A stretch of DNA of 52,976 nt from assembly GCA_004294385.1 (NCBI GenBank), contig REAP01000019.1, positions 1 to 52,976 on the forward strand, written 5' to 3'. Positions 7,534 through 17,100 of this stretch are shown in pieces. Made by a program: the position numbers and the translations under genes. Source of the DNA: Oscillatoriales cyanobacterium (GTDB lineage Bacteria > Cyanobacteriota > Cyanobacteriia > Cyanobacteriales > Microcoleaceae). The notes under the pieces are model-generated. The model was not told where the DNA came from and searched no databases. It worked only from the letters and a program-made list of their open reading frames with translations. How positions within the stretch are numbered: position 1 is the stretch's first letter; each line of letters starts with the position of its first letter.

Positions 7534-7903
7534 TTAGCTTTCGGGTCGGATTTGAACGTTGTAGGGAGGCTCACTTGCTCTCAGAATAATGGCTTCTAGC
7601 TCTAATAATAACGCAGGGTTGCTCCAAGCCGATAGCGGGTGAATGGCGATGCGAACATCTTCCCAATTGTATTTGTCGAGCCATGCCCAGAGAAATGCTT
7701 TGTGTCCGCCACTAAATCTACCGCGCAAACTTTTGGTTTTGCCAATGTAAAGCAAGCCATCCATACGATGTCTAACAGCATAAAGTCCAGGGCGAGAGGG
7801 GATGCTATTAAAGTTGCGGCTGAGGGGTTGGCATTGCTCGAAGGGCGTGAAGGCAAGGGTGCCCTTGAATTTGGCGGGCTTCTTGTTGTATAGAATCGGG
7901 CAT
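7534..7903 (-). pseudogene. GIY-YIG domain protein with an apparent single-base frameshift near its start
   Basis: The downstream frame encodes a GIY-YIG nuclease fold: PGLYAVRHR, then LLYIGKTKSLRGRFSGGHK and LELEAIILRASEPPYNVQ. The only ATG in that frame (7764) falls between the GLY and YIG halves, so it would lose the first motif. Upstream, a good start MPDSIQQEARQIQG exists at 7903 in another frame. Removing one G from the GGG at 7862-7864 (reverse strand) would join the frames into a normal protein of about 122 residues. Either the gene is broken, or the base is a sequencing error, or translation starts downstream. Confidence 0.7.
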
Positions 7904-8125
7904 GATGAGGGACGATCGCACTTTACTTGATTTTATATTGAGCGATCGCCCATTCATTACCCACATCAACCTAAAGTTCAGATTCTTTGTCCATGCCAGG
8001 ACTATTTTAAATACTCCTGCAAAAACTCGATCGGCTCAATCTAATTCACTCAATTTAGGTTCAGGTCGCGCTACAATTGTCAGTCGGGATGAAAACGGCC
8101 GATCTGAAAGTAGGGGATAGTTGGT

Positions 8126-8569
8126 ATGGCTACAAGTCGTCGCATAGAGCGCGTAGCTTCAATGATTAAACGAGAAGTCAGCCTGATGTTGCTGAATGGC
8201 ATTAAGGACGATCGAGTCGGTGCAGGTATAGTTAGCGTTACCGAAGTAGTTGTTTCGGGAGACCTTCAGCACACAAAAATCTTTGTCAGCATTTACGGTA
8301 CTGATGAGGCGAAAGCCGAGACTATGGAAGGTTTGAAATCGGCTACTAGCTACGTGCGTAACCAGTTGGGCCAGCGGTTGCAACTGCGCCGGACACCAGG
8401 AGTCGCATTTCTCGAAGACCGTTCCCTGGAACGAGGTGATAAAATGCTGATACTGCTGAATCAGCTTTCTGTCGATCGCAAACCGGATATTTTAGATGAC
8501 GAAGAATTGACAAATGATGATGATGATCTTGATGATGATCTTGATGATTTAGAAGCAGATGAGGATTAA
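8126..8569 (+). CDS. rbfA: Ribosome-binding factor A
   Basis: A 147-residue protein. The first ~100 residues match RbfA, a type II KH-fold factor that binds the 30S subunit and helps mature the 16S rRNA 5' end: [20 protein letters not shown] at the start and [19 protein letters not shown] (about 78-96) near the end. A long acidic tail of Asp/Glu follows residue 120, which is typical of cyanobacterial versions. ATG at 8126 is preceded by a purine-rich AGTAGGGGATAG stretch. The next gene on the strand is nagZ-like, with a repeat-filled 150-bp gap. Confidence 0.92.
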   Translation: MATSRRIERVASMIKREVSLMLLNGIKDDRVGAGIVSVTEVVVSGDLQHTKIFVSIYGTDEAKAETMEGLKSATSYVRNQLGQRLQLRRTPGVAFLEDRSLERGDKMLILLNQLSVDRKPDILDDEELTNDDDDLDDDLDDLEADED

Positions 8570-8579
8570 TTAGCATCTG

Positions 8580-8717
8580 AAGGCAGTCAACAGTCAACAG
8601 TCAACCCAACGACTGCGTTTATCCTGAGCCCAACGACTGCGTTTATCCTGAGCGTAGTCGAAGGGCTCAGGATAAACGCAGCCGTTGGCGCAGTCAACAG
8701 TCAACAGTCAACAATTC
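8580..8717. repeat. CAGTCAA tandem repeats flanking a CCTGAGCGTAGTCGAAGGG palindromic cluster
   Basis: CAGTCAA heptamers on both sides enclose two direct copies of CCCAACGACTGCGTTTATCC. The following GGATAAACGCAGCCGTTGG is their inverted partner, giving a large potential hairpin around GAGCGTAGTCGAAGGGCTC. It fills the rbfA-nagZ gap. Confidence 0.85.
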
Positions 8718-8727
8718 CCAATTTCCC

Positions 8728-10344
8728 ATGATGATTGACAATCTTTCCTTGCCAGAATTAGTGGCCCAGATGTTCGTAGTGCGTGCTTCTGGTTACTTGT
8801 TTGACCACCAAATTCGCTATCCCGAATGGGAACCAACCGCCGACAAACTCCGCCATTACTTGGAAAATCTCGGTGTTGGCGGTGTGATTTTGGTCGGTGG
8901 AAGTGCTGCGGAATTGGCAATGCGATCGCACCAATTGCAGTCTTGGGCAAAATTTCCGCTGTTATTAGCGGCGGATATTGAGGAAGGTGTTGGCCAGCGA
9001 TTCGCGGGGGCGACTTGGTTTGGGCCACCGATGGCAATTGCCGAAATCGCCAAGAAAAATCCTGAAGCGGCCGATCGATATGCCGAACAAATGGGCGCTG
9101 TGACTGCGATCGAAGCTAGGGCGATCGGTCTAAATTGGGTTCTCGCCCCAGTGGTTGATGTTAATAACAATCCCGACAATCCAGTAATTAACGTCCGCGC
9201 TTTTGGCGAGACACCGGAAATTGTCAGCAAGTTAGCCAGTGCTTTTATTCGAGGCGCTAGTTCGCACCCGGTTTTGACCACAGCAAAGCATTTTCCCGGT
9301 CATGGGGATACCGCCGTTGATTCTCACTTGGAATTGCCGGTTTTGCCGCATTCCCCCACTCGATTGGCTGAAGTTGAGTTGCCTTCTTTTGTCGAGGCGA
9401 TCGCGAATGGAGTCGATGCTGTGATGACAGCCCATTTGTTGATTCCAGCTTGGGATGATGAGTTTCCGGCTACTCTTTCTCGCAAAATCTTGATTGGGAA
9501 ATTGCGGGAAGAGTTGGGATTTCAGGGTTTAATTGTAACTGATGCTTTGGTGATGGGCGCGATCGCCAATAAGTACGGCGCTAATGAGGCTGCTGTTTTG
9601 GCGGCTGAGGCTGGTGCTGATGTTTTGCTGATGCCCCTTGACCCGGAAGAGGCGATTCGGGCTGTCTGCGAAGCTGTGACTCAAGGTAGGATTTCCATAA
9701 CACAAATTAAGGAGTCTGTCAAGCGAATTTGGGAAGCCAAGCAAAAAGTTGGTTTGTCGATTTCTGACCCCCCCCAGCCCCCCCTTGCTAAGGGGGGGAG
9801 TAAGAATTCAGCATTAATTGACTTGAGCACCCTGTCAAATCCCGATGCAATGAAAACTGCTGCCAATATTTTGCGAGATTCCTTGAAATTTGGCGGAAAT
9901 TTACCTTTACCGCAACCCCAAAAAAATCAGTTGTTGCGGAATTTGATTGTTGTAGATGATGTTTTGGGATGCGAGTTTTTGGGAAACCACACTCCGGCGA
10001 TCGCCCTACCCGCACAGTTAGGTTACGAATTGCAACTTATTGACGATCGGGCTGGTGCGATCGGTGATACTGCTAATACAGATTCATTTTCTGCAACATT
10101 ACTGCAAGTCTTTATTCGCGGAAATTGTTTCCGAGGAAGTGCTGGTTTGACCGAAGCCGCTCAGAATTGGTTTCACAAGCTATTAAAAACTGGTGAACTG
10201 CAAGCGGTGTTAATTTACGGGAGTCCCTACGTTTTAGAGCAATTTTTGCCACATCTGCCTCCGAGTATTCCCTATATATTCTGTTTCGGACAGATGTCAG
10301 CAGCGCAAGCCATCGCCCTAGAATTACTATTTGGCCGTGATTGA
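8728..10344 (+). CDS. nagZ: Beta-N-acetylhexosaminidase of glycoside hydrolase family 3, NagZ-type
   Basis: A 538-residue protein. The N-terminal ~340 residues form a GH3 TIM barrel with the NagZ signature KHFPGHGDTAVDSHLELP (about residues 188-205, with the His/Asp acid-base pair) and the nucleophile Asp in LIVTDALVMGAI (about 268-279). NagZ removes GlcNAc from 1,6-anhydro-muropeptides during cell-wall recycling in the cytosol; no signal peptide is seen. A ~190-residue C-terminal domain follows, as in the longer NagZ forms. Between the two, a palindromic repeat is read in frame as DPPQPPLAKGG (about residues 347-357). The start may be the first or second Met. Confidence 0.87.
   Translation: MMIDNLSLPELVAQMFVVRASGYLFDHQIRYPEWEPTADKLRHYLENLGVGGVILVGGSAAELAMRSHQLQSWAKFPLLLAADIEEGVGQRFAGATWFGPPMAIAEIAKKNPEAADRYAEQMGAVTAIEARAIGLNWVLAPVVDVNNNPDNPVINVRAFGETPEIVSKLASAFIRGASSHPVLTTAKHFPGHGDTAVDSHLELPVLPHSPTRLAEVELPSFVEAIANGVDAVMTAHLLIPAWDDEFPATLSRKILIGKLREELGFQGLIVTDALVMGAIANKYGANEAAVLAAEAGADVLLMPLDPEEAIRAVCEAVTQGRISITQIKESVKRIWEAKQKVGLSISDPPQPPLAKGGSKNSALIDLSTLSNPDAMKTAANILRDSLKFGGNLPLPQPQKNQLLRNLIVVDDVLGCEFLGNHTPAIALPAQLGYELQLIDDRAGAIGDTANTDSFSATLLQVFIRGNCFRGSAGLTEAAQNWFHKLLKTGELQAVLIYGSPYVLEQFLPHLPPSIPYIFCFGQMSAAQAIALELLFGRD
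9766..9801. repeat. In-frame palindromic repeat inside nagZ (CCCCCCAGCCCCCCCTTGC type)
   Basis: A C-run, GCCCCCCCTTGC, TAAGGGGGGG palindrome of about 36 bp is inserted in the coding sequence and translates as DPPQPPLAKGG. A degenerate copy of the same element occurs outside genes at 42709-42735. In the protein it falls between the barrel and the C-terminal domain, where extra residues can be tolerated. Confidence 0.85.
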
Positions 10345-10661
10345 ACGCAATTAGATCCAGATTCCCGGATTCATCAGTGGATCAATCAAATCTGAAAAAT
10401 TTATAAACTTTTGTTAAGTTGGGACTTATGCTGATCGACTGGTTTCTTCGAGAAATCAAAGGTTTGAGGGCGAAGTATCCAGATTGAAGCTGAGAGTAAT
10501 CCTTGCTTCCTTAATTTTTGTAAATATTTTGATTTATTTGAGGCTTATCTAAGCAAATTGTATCCATACATACAGAAAATAATTAATCTACGAATTAAGG
10601 AAGTTTAGACTATATTATTAGTAGGCAATACATTTTTTTAGTAAAACACTGAGGGCGCATT
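10345..10661. other. Non-coding leader between nagZ and the DUF4327 gene
   Basis: This 317-bp AT-rich stretch has no repeat island and no ORF I can support. TATATT followed by ATTAGTAG at about 10612 may be the -10 region for the downstream gene, but I see no matching -35 box. Confidence 0.4.
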
Positions 10662-10895
10662 ATGATTCAGTCCACTATCCACAAACTGCAATACTCTTTA
10701 GACGTTATCCAAGATGAAGCGCGCCACCTAGTGCATGATGGCGTACTCAGCCGTCAACAGCCCATCTATACCCTGTGCGAATTCATTCCGCCCCGCGAAT
10801 GGTCTTGTGTCGAGTGCGAACTAGAAAAATGTGATTTCTTGTTGCGCGATCGCATCGCCGACCTGATCGGTTCTGAAAAATGGGACAATGATTAA
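10662..10895 (+). CDS. DUF4327 family protein
   Basis: A 77-residue protein matching the cyanobacteria-specific DUF4327 pattern: IQDEARHLVHDGVLSRQQPIYTL-type first half, then FIPPREWSCVECELE with a CVEC cysteine pair (about residues 47-50) and a final helix LLRDRIADLIGSE. No function is established. The cysteine pair and the conserved RQQPIYTLCEFIP stretch are the most informative features. An ATG after a GAGGG purine run starts it. It stands alone, with the following minus-strand gene converging on it. Confidence 0.8.
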   Translation: MIQSTIHKLQYSLDVIQDEARHLVHDGVLSRQQPIYTLCEFIPPREWSCVECELEKCDFLLRDRIADLIGSEKWDND

Positions 10896-11014
10896 CCTAC
10901 TAACTGCTTTTTTTTTGCATTACTCCTTGCAACAGCGTAGGAATAAATATTTTTCAGGAGGAAGACTTTTAGATGAAAAAATTTTAACTTAGTTTGTCAG
11001 AAACTCAAGATGCT

Positions 11015-11407
11015 TTAATCCTGATGCTTTTGGGCGCGTAAGTTTTCCAATTGGGTTCTAAGTGCCATCATTTGTGCAGTTAATTCTTGAATCTCTAACT
11101 GTAGTTCTGGCGTCGTCACCGAATCAGCGGATGAATCAGATTGCTTTGGCGAGACCGATTCGTTAGGGCTATTCTCCCGATCGCTTGGCCCGGAAAAGAT
11201 GGTATCTACAAAATTTCGGGCTTCTCGATCAGTCATTTCGCCTTTTTCTAGCAACTCATCGGCTAGTATGCCTAAATCTGAATTCAATTTTTCCAGATTT
11301 TCCGATCGCTTTAGGGGATCTTGCAATGTCTCAATTAAAAAGGAAGTTGCACCCAAAGTTAGGTGAAATCCGGTTTGCAGCATTTGAGGCAGTTTTTCAG
11401 CATTCAT
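11015..11407 (-). CDS. Phasin-like / PHA-synthesis-regulator-type coiled-coil protein
   Basis: A 130-residue acidic protein. The N-terminal helix pair (QMLQTGFHLTLGATSFLIET, then LADELLEKGEMTDREARNF, about residues 8-66) resembles the small phasin-like proteins found across cyanobacteria. A Ser/Pro-rich linker (about 72-98) leads to a C-terminal coiled coil (LQLEIQELTAQMMALRTQLE). I infer a structural or regulatory helper role but cannot name a substrate. It is divergent from nothing close; a 187-bp AT-rich gap precedes it upstream. Confidence 0.55.
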   Translation of the reverse strand: MNAEKLPQMLQTGFHLTLGATSFLIETLQDPLKRSENLEKLNSDLGILADELLEKGEMTDREARNFVDTIFSGPSDRENSPNESVSPKQSDSSADSVTTPELQLEIQELTAQMMALRTQLENLRAQKHQD

Positions 11408-11593
11408 TTAAAAAGTCCGCGAGTACGAGTCCATTAATCGCGATCGCCCCGAATTACGAAAATACTTCTTTGGGGGGATGGCTTTCTCTTGTGCTTATAA
11501 CTAATTCTAGCATTACTTTGTAAATTTACAAATGTCAAATGTAAATTTTTGTAACAATACCGATAAATCTGGGAGCTTCAGGTTAAGCAATAA

Positions 11594-12727
11594 TTAAGGA
11601 TAAAGTGCATCGCCAGTAGAAGGGTCAAATACAAATAGTCGATCGAAATCAAGCTGAACACTTAGCCGATCGCCAGATCGCGATCGAACACCCGCAGCCA
11701 CCTGCATCTGTATAGTAGTTTCTGGACTCAACATTGGCAAACTCGCCCGGATTAAAGTTTCTCGCCCCAAGGGTTCTACCACCTTCACCTCCACTTCAAG
11801 AGGTACTTTTTCTAAGGCCCAAACATCGCTTTTAAAATCATCATTGTCTGTCATTGATTTAGTAAAAACTTCTATATGTTCTGGACGAATTCCCAAATCA
11901 AATCCTTGTCCTTCCCTCGGCTGCAACTTTTTCTGAATCGAGGGCGGACAAGCTAAAGACTGATTTCCCACTTGAAAAGATTCGTTAGCATAAATTGCAG
12001 GCAAAATATTCATAGCAGGATTGCCTAAAAATGTCGCAACCATCCGATTAACTGGTTTCGCATAAACACTTTGAGGGTCTCCAATTTGTTGAATTACACC
12101 GCGATTTAAAACAACAATTTTGTCAGCCAAAGTCATCGCTTCCACTTGATCGTGAGTGACATAAACGGTAGTAATTCCTAGTCGTTGATGGAGTAACTTT
12201 AGTTCAGCCCTAGTATCATCTCGCAATTGAGCATCAAGGTTAGAAAGCGGTTCATCTAACAGAAATACCTTGGGTTCGCGGGCGATCGCCCTTCCCAGTG
12301 CTACCCGCTGCTGTTGCCCTCCTGAGAGCTGTTTGGGCTTACGATTGAGGAGATGATCTATCGAGAGCGATCGGGCTACAGTCTCCACCCTTTCTTTAAT
12401 TTGAGATTGCTCAACATTCCGCATCCGCAATCCAAAAGCCAGATTTTCTGCTACAGTCATGTGCGGGTAAAGCGCATAATTTTGAAATACCATTGCCACA
12501 TCCCGCTGTCTTGCTGGAATGTTGTTAACTAGATTATCTCCAATATAAAGATTGCCAGAAGTAGCAGTTTCTAAACCTGCAATTGTCCGCATAATCGTTG
12601 ATTTGCCACAACCCGACGGCCCAACTAATACCCAAAATTCCCCATCCGGGATTTTGAAACTAATGTTTTCGATTGCAGTGACGTTTTGGTAGCGTCGGGT
12701 AATGTTTTCTAAGCGAACATTTGCCAT
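11594..12727 (-). CDS. ABC transporter ATP-binding protein, MalK/UgpC type
   Basis: A 377-residue ATPase subunit of the carbohydrate-uptake (CUT1) kind, which powers import through a partner permease not found in this window. Seen: Walker A GPSGCGKST (about residues 37-45), Q-loop MVFQNYALYPHMTV (about 79-92), ABC signature LSGGQQQR (about 133-140), Walker B VFLLDEPLSNLD (about 153-164) and the H-loop VTHDQ. Residues after about 240 form the TOBE/OB region typical of MalK (FDLGIRPEHIEVF). Such orphan MsmK/UgpC ATPases often serve several sugar importers. The HD-hydrolase gene starts about 30 bp upstream in the same direction. Confidence 0.9.
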   Translation of the reverse strand: MANVRLENITRRYQNVTAIENISFKIPDGEFWVLVGPSGCGKSTIMRTIAGLETATSGNLYIGDNLVNNIPARQRDVAMVFQNYALYPHMTVAENLAFGLRMRNVEQSQIKERVETVARSLSIDHLLNRKPKQLSGGQQQRVALGRAIAREPKVFLLDEPLSNLDAQLRDDTRAELKLLHQRLGITTVYVTHDQVEAMTLADKIVVLNRGVIQQIGDPQSVYAKPVNRMVATFLGNPAMNILPAIYANESFQVGNQSLACPPSIQKKLQPREGQGFDLGIRPEHIEVFTKSMTDNDDFKSDVWALEKVPLEVEVKVVEPLGRETLIRASLPMLSPETTIQMQVAAGVRSRSGDRLSVQLDFDRLFVFDPSTGDALYP

Positions 12728-12760
12728 TGTTATTGGTTAGTTGTTATTTGTTAGTGGTTT

Positions 12761-13336
12761 TTACATTTGGTCTTCAGAAAGTTTGTCTAATTCTAAAACT
12801 ATGCGGGCTAATTCTTCAACGATTGGCGTTGACTCAGCTTTGCGGAATGCTGCTACTAACGAACGATAATACCAGAGAGAACCTTCTTTGCCACCTTTGA
12901 AGCGTTCCCAAACTAAGTCGCCTAATTGACGATAATCTTTGAGGATCGATCGCGCATTATAGATTTTATCAGCAGCCGAGACCAATCTAACTGAGCCAGA
13001 AGCCGTGAGAATGCGATCGATATAAGCTTCTTTTCGTTTCCGCCAAGGGGGTTTCGGCGTGATGTCGCTGTCGGTACAGCCGTCTACAATCGCTGTGACG
13101 TTATCGCCAAAGTGCCTGCGGATGGCTTCGCGGGTGGTGGTGCCACCTTGATCCTCGATCGCATCATGAAGCAAAGCCGCGATCGCCTCATCTTCCGAAG
13201 CCCCGTACTCTAAAGCTATACTAGCAGTACCCAACAAATGAGCGATATAGGGAACACCCGAACCCTTACGGACTTGGGTAGCGTGCAATTCGGTGGCATA
13301 GATGAGAGCTTCGGAAAATCGGTTTGATAGTATCAT
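12761..13336 (-). CDS. HD domain phosphohydrolase, SpoT/MESH1-like
   Basis: A 191-residue single-domain protein with the HD pattern of the (p)ppGpp hydrolase family: ATQVRKGSGVPYIAHLLGTA (about residues 19-38, metal-binding His), LLHDAIEDQGG (about 56-66, the HD pair and ED), and a later Asp in SAADKIYNARSILKDY (about 120-135). There is no synthetase or TGS domain. Family members remove pyrophosphate from alarmones or similar nucleotides; the substrate here is inferred, not shown. ATG at 13336 follows a GTAACTTC leader. It may be co-transcribed with the ABC ATPase. Confidence 0.82.
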   Translation of the reverse strand: MILSNRFSEALIYATELHATQVRKGSGVPYIAHLLGTASIALEYGASEDEAIAALLHDAIEDQGGTTTREAIRRHFGDNVTAIVDGCTDSDITPKPPWRKRKEAYIDRILTASGSVRLVSAADKIYNARSILKDYRQLGDLVWERFKGGKEGSLWYYRSLVAAFRKAESTPIVEELARIVLELDKLSEDQM

Positions 13337-13399
13337 AGAAGTTACCTGATTTAATCAGTTTATCTGTAAACTTAGAATTATTAAAGAGAGGTTGCGATC

Positions 13400-14023
13400 G
13401 TGACAGCTACTATAATTATACCCAAAAATGCCGACCAAAAATCAGAGTATGAATCACAGCCCAAACTTGAAAACATAGCAGAAATCCAGCCAGAATCTGA
13501 GCCAGAAAAAGTCATATCTCTCGAAGAATTTTTAGTCAGACCTCCTGATAGAATGGAATGGGTTGACGGCAACTTAGTGGAGAAAACAGGAATGACATTC
13601 AAGCACAGTCTGGCTCAATCTAAATTATCTACATCCTGGAGGAATTACCAAAATTCCAGCGGACAGGGAGGAGAAGTTCTTACCGAAATACTTTGCCGCA
13701 CTAACAAACAGGGTCGCCGTCCCGATGTTGCTTACATTACTCCTGAACTCTTGCCACCATCTGGCAATTTTACAGCATTTTCTCAAAGTTTTCCGTTGAT
13801 AGCGGAAGTTGCTTCTCCCGAAGATAGCGGCGAAGAGTTATTTGCAAAAGCTCAAGAATATTTGGCATCAGGATGTTTAGAAGTTTGGTTGCTGTTTCCT
13901 GAAGCGAAATTGATATTTGTGAATGCAGGGGAACGCTGGCTGTTGTTTAATGTGGATGAAGTTGTTAATACTCAAAAGGTGCTTGCAGGTTTTAGCGTAG
14001 CTGTTAGTGAATTGTTGGCTTAA
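13400..14023 (+). CDS. Uma2 family (DUF820) PD-(D/E)XK endonuclease-like protein
   Basis: A 207-residue protein with the DUF820/Uma2 layout common in cyanobacteria: ISLEEFLVRPPDRMEWVDGNLVEK at about residues 39-63, the RRPDVAYITPELLP strand carrying the first acidic residue (about 110-124), and FPLIAEVASPEDSGEELFAKAQEYL (about 132-156) with the ExD/K catalytic-type pattern, then WLLFPEAKLI. The first ~38 residues are a variable polar tail. The family has the restriction-endonuclease fold but no proven role. The start is ambiguous: GTG at 13400 is used here, and no better ATG precedes the conserved region. Confidence 0.85.
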   Translation: MTATIIIPKNADQKSEYESQPKLENIAEIQPESEPEKVISLEEFLVRPPDRMEWVDGNLVEKTGMTFKHSLAQSKLSTSWRNYQNSSGQGGEVLTEILCRTNKQGRRPDVAYITPELLPPSGNFTAFSQSFPLIAEVASPEDSGEELFAKAQEYLASGCLEVWLLFPEAKLIFVNAGERWLLFNVDEVVNTQKVLAGFSVAVSELLA

Positions 14024-14148
14024 GAAATTTGTTAAAATAATTTATTAACATCAGAAAACTGGCTACTCAAGTGCTGAATCAAAAAATTAATGCGATCGCC
14101 CAAATCTTTCGGATATGCTAGAGATATCTCCGTTACATAACTCAACCT

Positions 14149-17100
14149 ATGGCACTCCCCGCAAGCACCCAAGCGCAAACATTCCCAGCGATTGATGGTT
14201 ATACCATTGTTGAGCAACTCTATCTAGGGTCGAGAACAGCGGTCTATCGCGCGATCGAAATCGCGCAGCAGCGTCCAGTGGTGATTAAGGTGCTACGGCG
14301 GGAGTATCCCAGCTTTGGCGAATTAGTGCAGTTTCGCAATCAATATATCATCGCCAAACACCTCCCCGTCCCTGGCGTGGTTGAACCCATCAGCCTGGAA
14401 TCGTTGGGGAGTGGGTATGCCTTGGTGATGGAAGATATGGGCGGCATTCCTCTCGGACAATATGCTCGGCAGCAGCAGCCTTTGGCGTTGACGGAAATCT
14501 TAGCGATCGCACTTCAAATCGCCGAGACACTTCACAATCTTTGTCACCATCGAGTGGTGCATAAAGACATCAAACCCGCCAATATTTTGATTCATCCAGA
14601 ATCCAAACAAGTCAAGTTAATCGATTTCAGTATCGCTTCTTTACTACCCAAAGAAACGCAAGACATTCAAAACCCCAATGTTTTAGAAGGTACTCTGGCA
14701 TATCTGGCTCCAGAACAAACCGGACGGATGAATCGCGGCATTGATTATCGGGCGGACTTCTATGCGCTGGGGGTCACGCTATATCAACTTTTGACCGGAT
14801 CGTTGCCGTTTCAGTCCGATGATCCCTTGGAGTTAGTGCATTGTCACATGGCAAAAATGCCGACTCCGATCGCACAGGTGAATCCCGATGTGCCACAGAT
14901 GGTGAGCGCGATCGTCACGAAACTGATGGCAAAAAATGCCGAAGATCGCTATCAAAGTGCGAGGGGACTTAAACATGATTTGCAACAATGTTTGAGCCAG
15001 TGGGAAGCACTCGGTGCAATAGTCGAATTTGAACTAGGAGAACGGGATTTGAGCGATCGCTTCCTGATTCCCGAAAAACTTTATGGACGCGAAGCCGAAG
15101 TTCAAACATTATTGAATGCTTTTGATCGCGTTGCCGATGGAGCCTCTGAATTAATGCTCGTCGCCGGATTCTCCGGGATTGGTAAAACGGCGGTGGTGAA
15201 CGAGGTTCATAAGCCCATTACTCGACAGCAAGGCTACTTCATCAAAGGCAAGTTTGACCAATTTAATCGCAACATTCCGTTATCGGCGTTTGTGCAAGCC
15301 GGGGGCCATTTGATGGAGCAATTGCTCTCCGAATCTGACGCGCAACTGGCGCAATGGCAAGCCAAAATTCAGGCCGCAGTGGGAGAAAACGGCCAGGTTT
15401 TGATTGAAGTCATTCCTGAACTAGAACAGATTATTGGCAAACAGCCCTCTGTTACGGAACTATCGGGCAATGCGGCTCAAAATCGATTTAACCGACTATT
15501 TCAAAACTTTATTGAAGTATTTACCACCGCCGAACATCCGTTAGTGCTGTTTTTAGATGATTTGCAGTGGGCCGATTTAGCCTCGCTTCAGTTGGTCAAA
15601 CTGCTGATGAATGACAATGGCTATTTACTGGTTTTGGGTGCCTATCGGGATAACGAAGTCTCGGCTGTCCATCCCTTTATTTTGACCGTAGAAGACCTGA
15701 AAAAAGCACAAGCGATCGTCCATACAATTACCCTGCAACCGTTAACGCTGAACGATACGAACGCGCTGATTGCCGACACGTTGGCGTGTTCAACAGAACT
15801 AGCACAGCCCCTTACTGAACTCATCGATCGCAAAACCCAAGGCAATCCCTTTTTTACAACTCAATTTCTCAAAGCGTTGCATGATGACGGACATATTACC
15901 TTCGATCGCGATCGCCGTTATTGGGAATGTGATATTGCTCAAGTGAATGCGCTGGCTCTGACTGATGATGTGGTGGAGTTTATGGCGTTGCAGTTGCAGA
16001 AATTGCCACCCGAAACTCAACAGGTGCTGAAGTTGGCGGCTTGTGTCGGGAATGAGTTTGATTTGGCGACATTGGCGATCGTGGCAGAGCGATCGCCCAC
16101 CAATGCCGCTACAGCATTGTGGAAAGCCTTGCAAGAAGGTTTGATTTTGCCTACGAGCCAAGTCTACAAGTTCTTTCAGGGGACAGAAACATCAGATACG
16201 CAAAATACGGTCAATCCGAAATATCGATTTTTGCACGATCGCGTTCAACAAGCCGCTTACTCGCTGATTCCTGACCGTCTTAAACATATGACTCATCTAC
16301 AAATTGGACAACTTCTTCTACAAAATACATCCATTGAGCAGCAAGATGAGAATCTTTTTGAGATTGTCAATCATCTCAATGTAGGTATGGATCTCATCCA
16401 AACTTCAGCAGAACGGGAAACTTTGGCTGAACTTAATCTTCGGTCTGGGCAGAGAGCTAAGCTTTCTACCGCTTATACCGCAGCTATTATGTACCTTACC
16501 AATGGACGGGAATTGCTCACAGAGGATCATTGGATAACAAATCATGCTCTCACACTGGAACTTCATTTGGAATTAGCAGAAGTTGCCTATATCAATTCTA
16601 ACTTTGAGCATTCTCAAAGCCTCACCGAACTCATTCACCAAAAAGCCCAAACGATATTAGAACACTCTAGAGCATACGAAATTGAGATTCTTTCAAATAC
16701 CGTTCAACTTCGTATGTTAGCAGCCATTGATCTCGGACTTCAGGCATTGGCAATGCTCGAAGTGCATCTTCCTGAACCCAATGCTAGTCATGGATTTGGG
16801 ATCGAGATGCCTGATCTGGAAAATCTGGATGCTAATCAGGCAATGACCGCTCCCGATAAGCTTGCTGCTTTGAGAATTTTGGGAGCAATGACTTATCCTA
16901 TATTCGCAGCTAAATCTGAAATGCTACTGCCACAGACCTTGACTATGATTTCACTGTGCCAAGAGTTTGGGGACACTGCTATTCTTGCCTATGCCTATTC
17001 TTTGTATGGAACTATACTAGTCAGCTTGAATGAGTTGGATTCCGGCTATCATGCCAGCCAACTAGCCCTCAAGCTTCTGGAAAAATTCAAGGTAAAGACC

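Noticed and set aside
7902..8120. 72-codon frame before rbfA
   Set aside because: No ribosome binding site, composition unlike the neighbours, and it overlaps the proposed start of the GIY-YIG gene on the other strand; more likely the rbfA leader.
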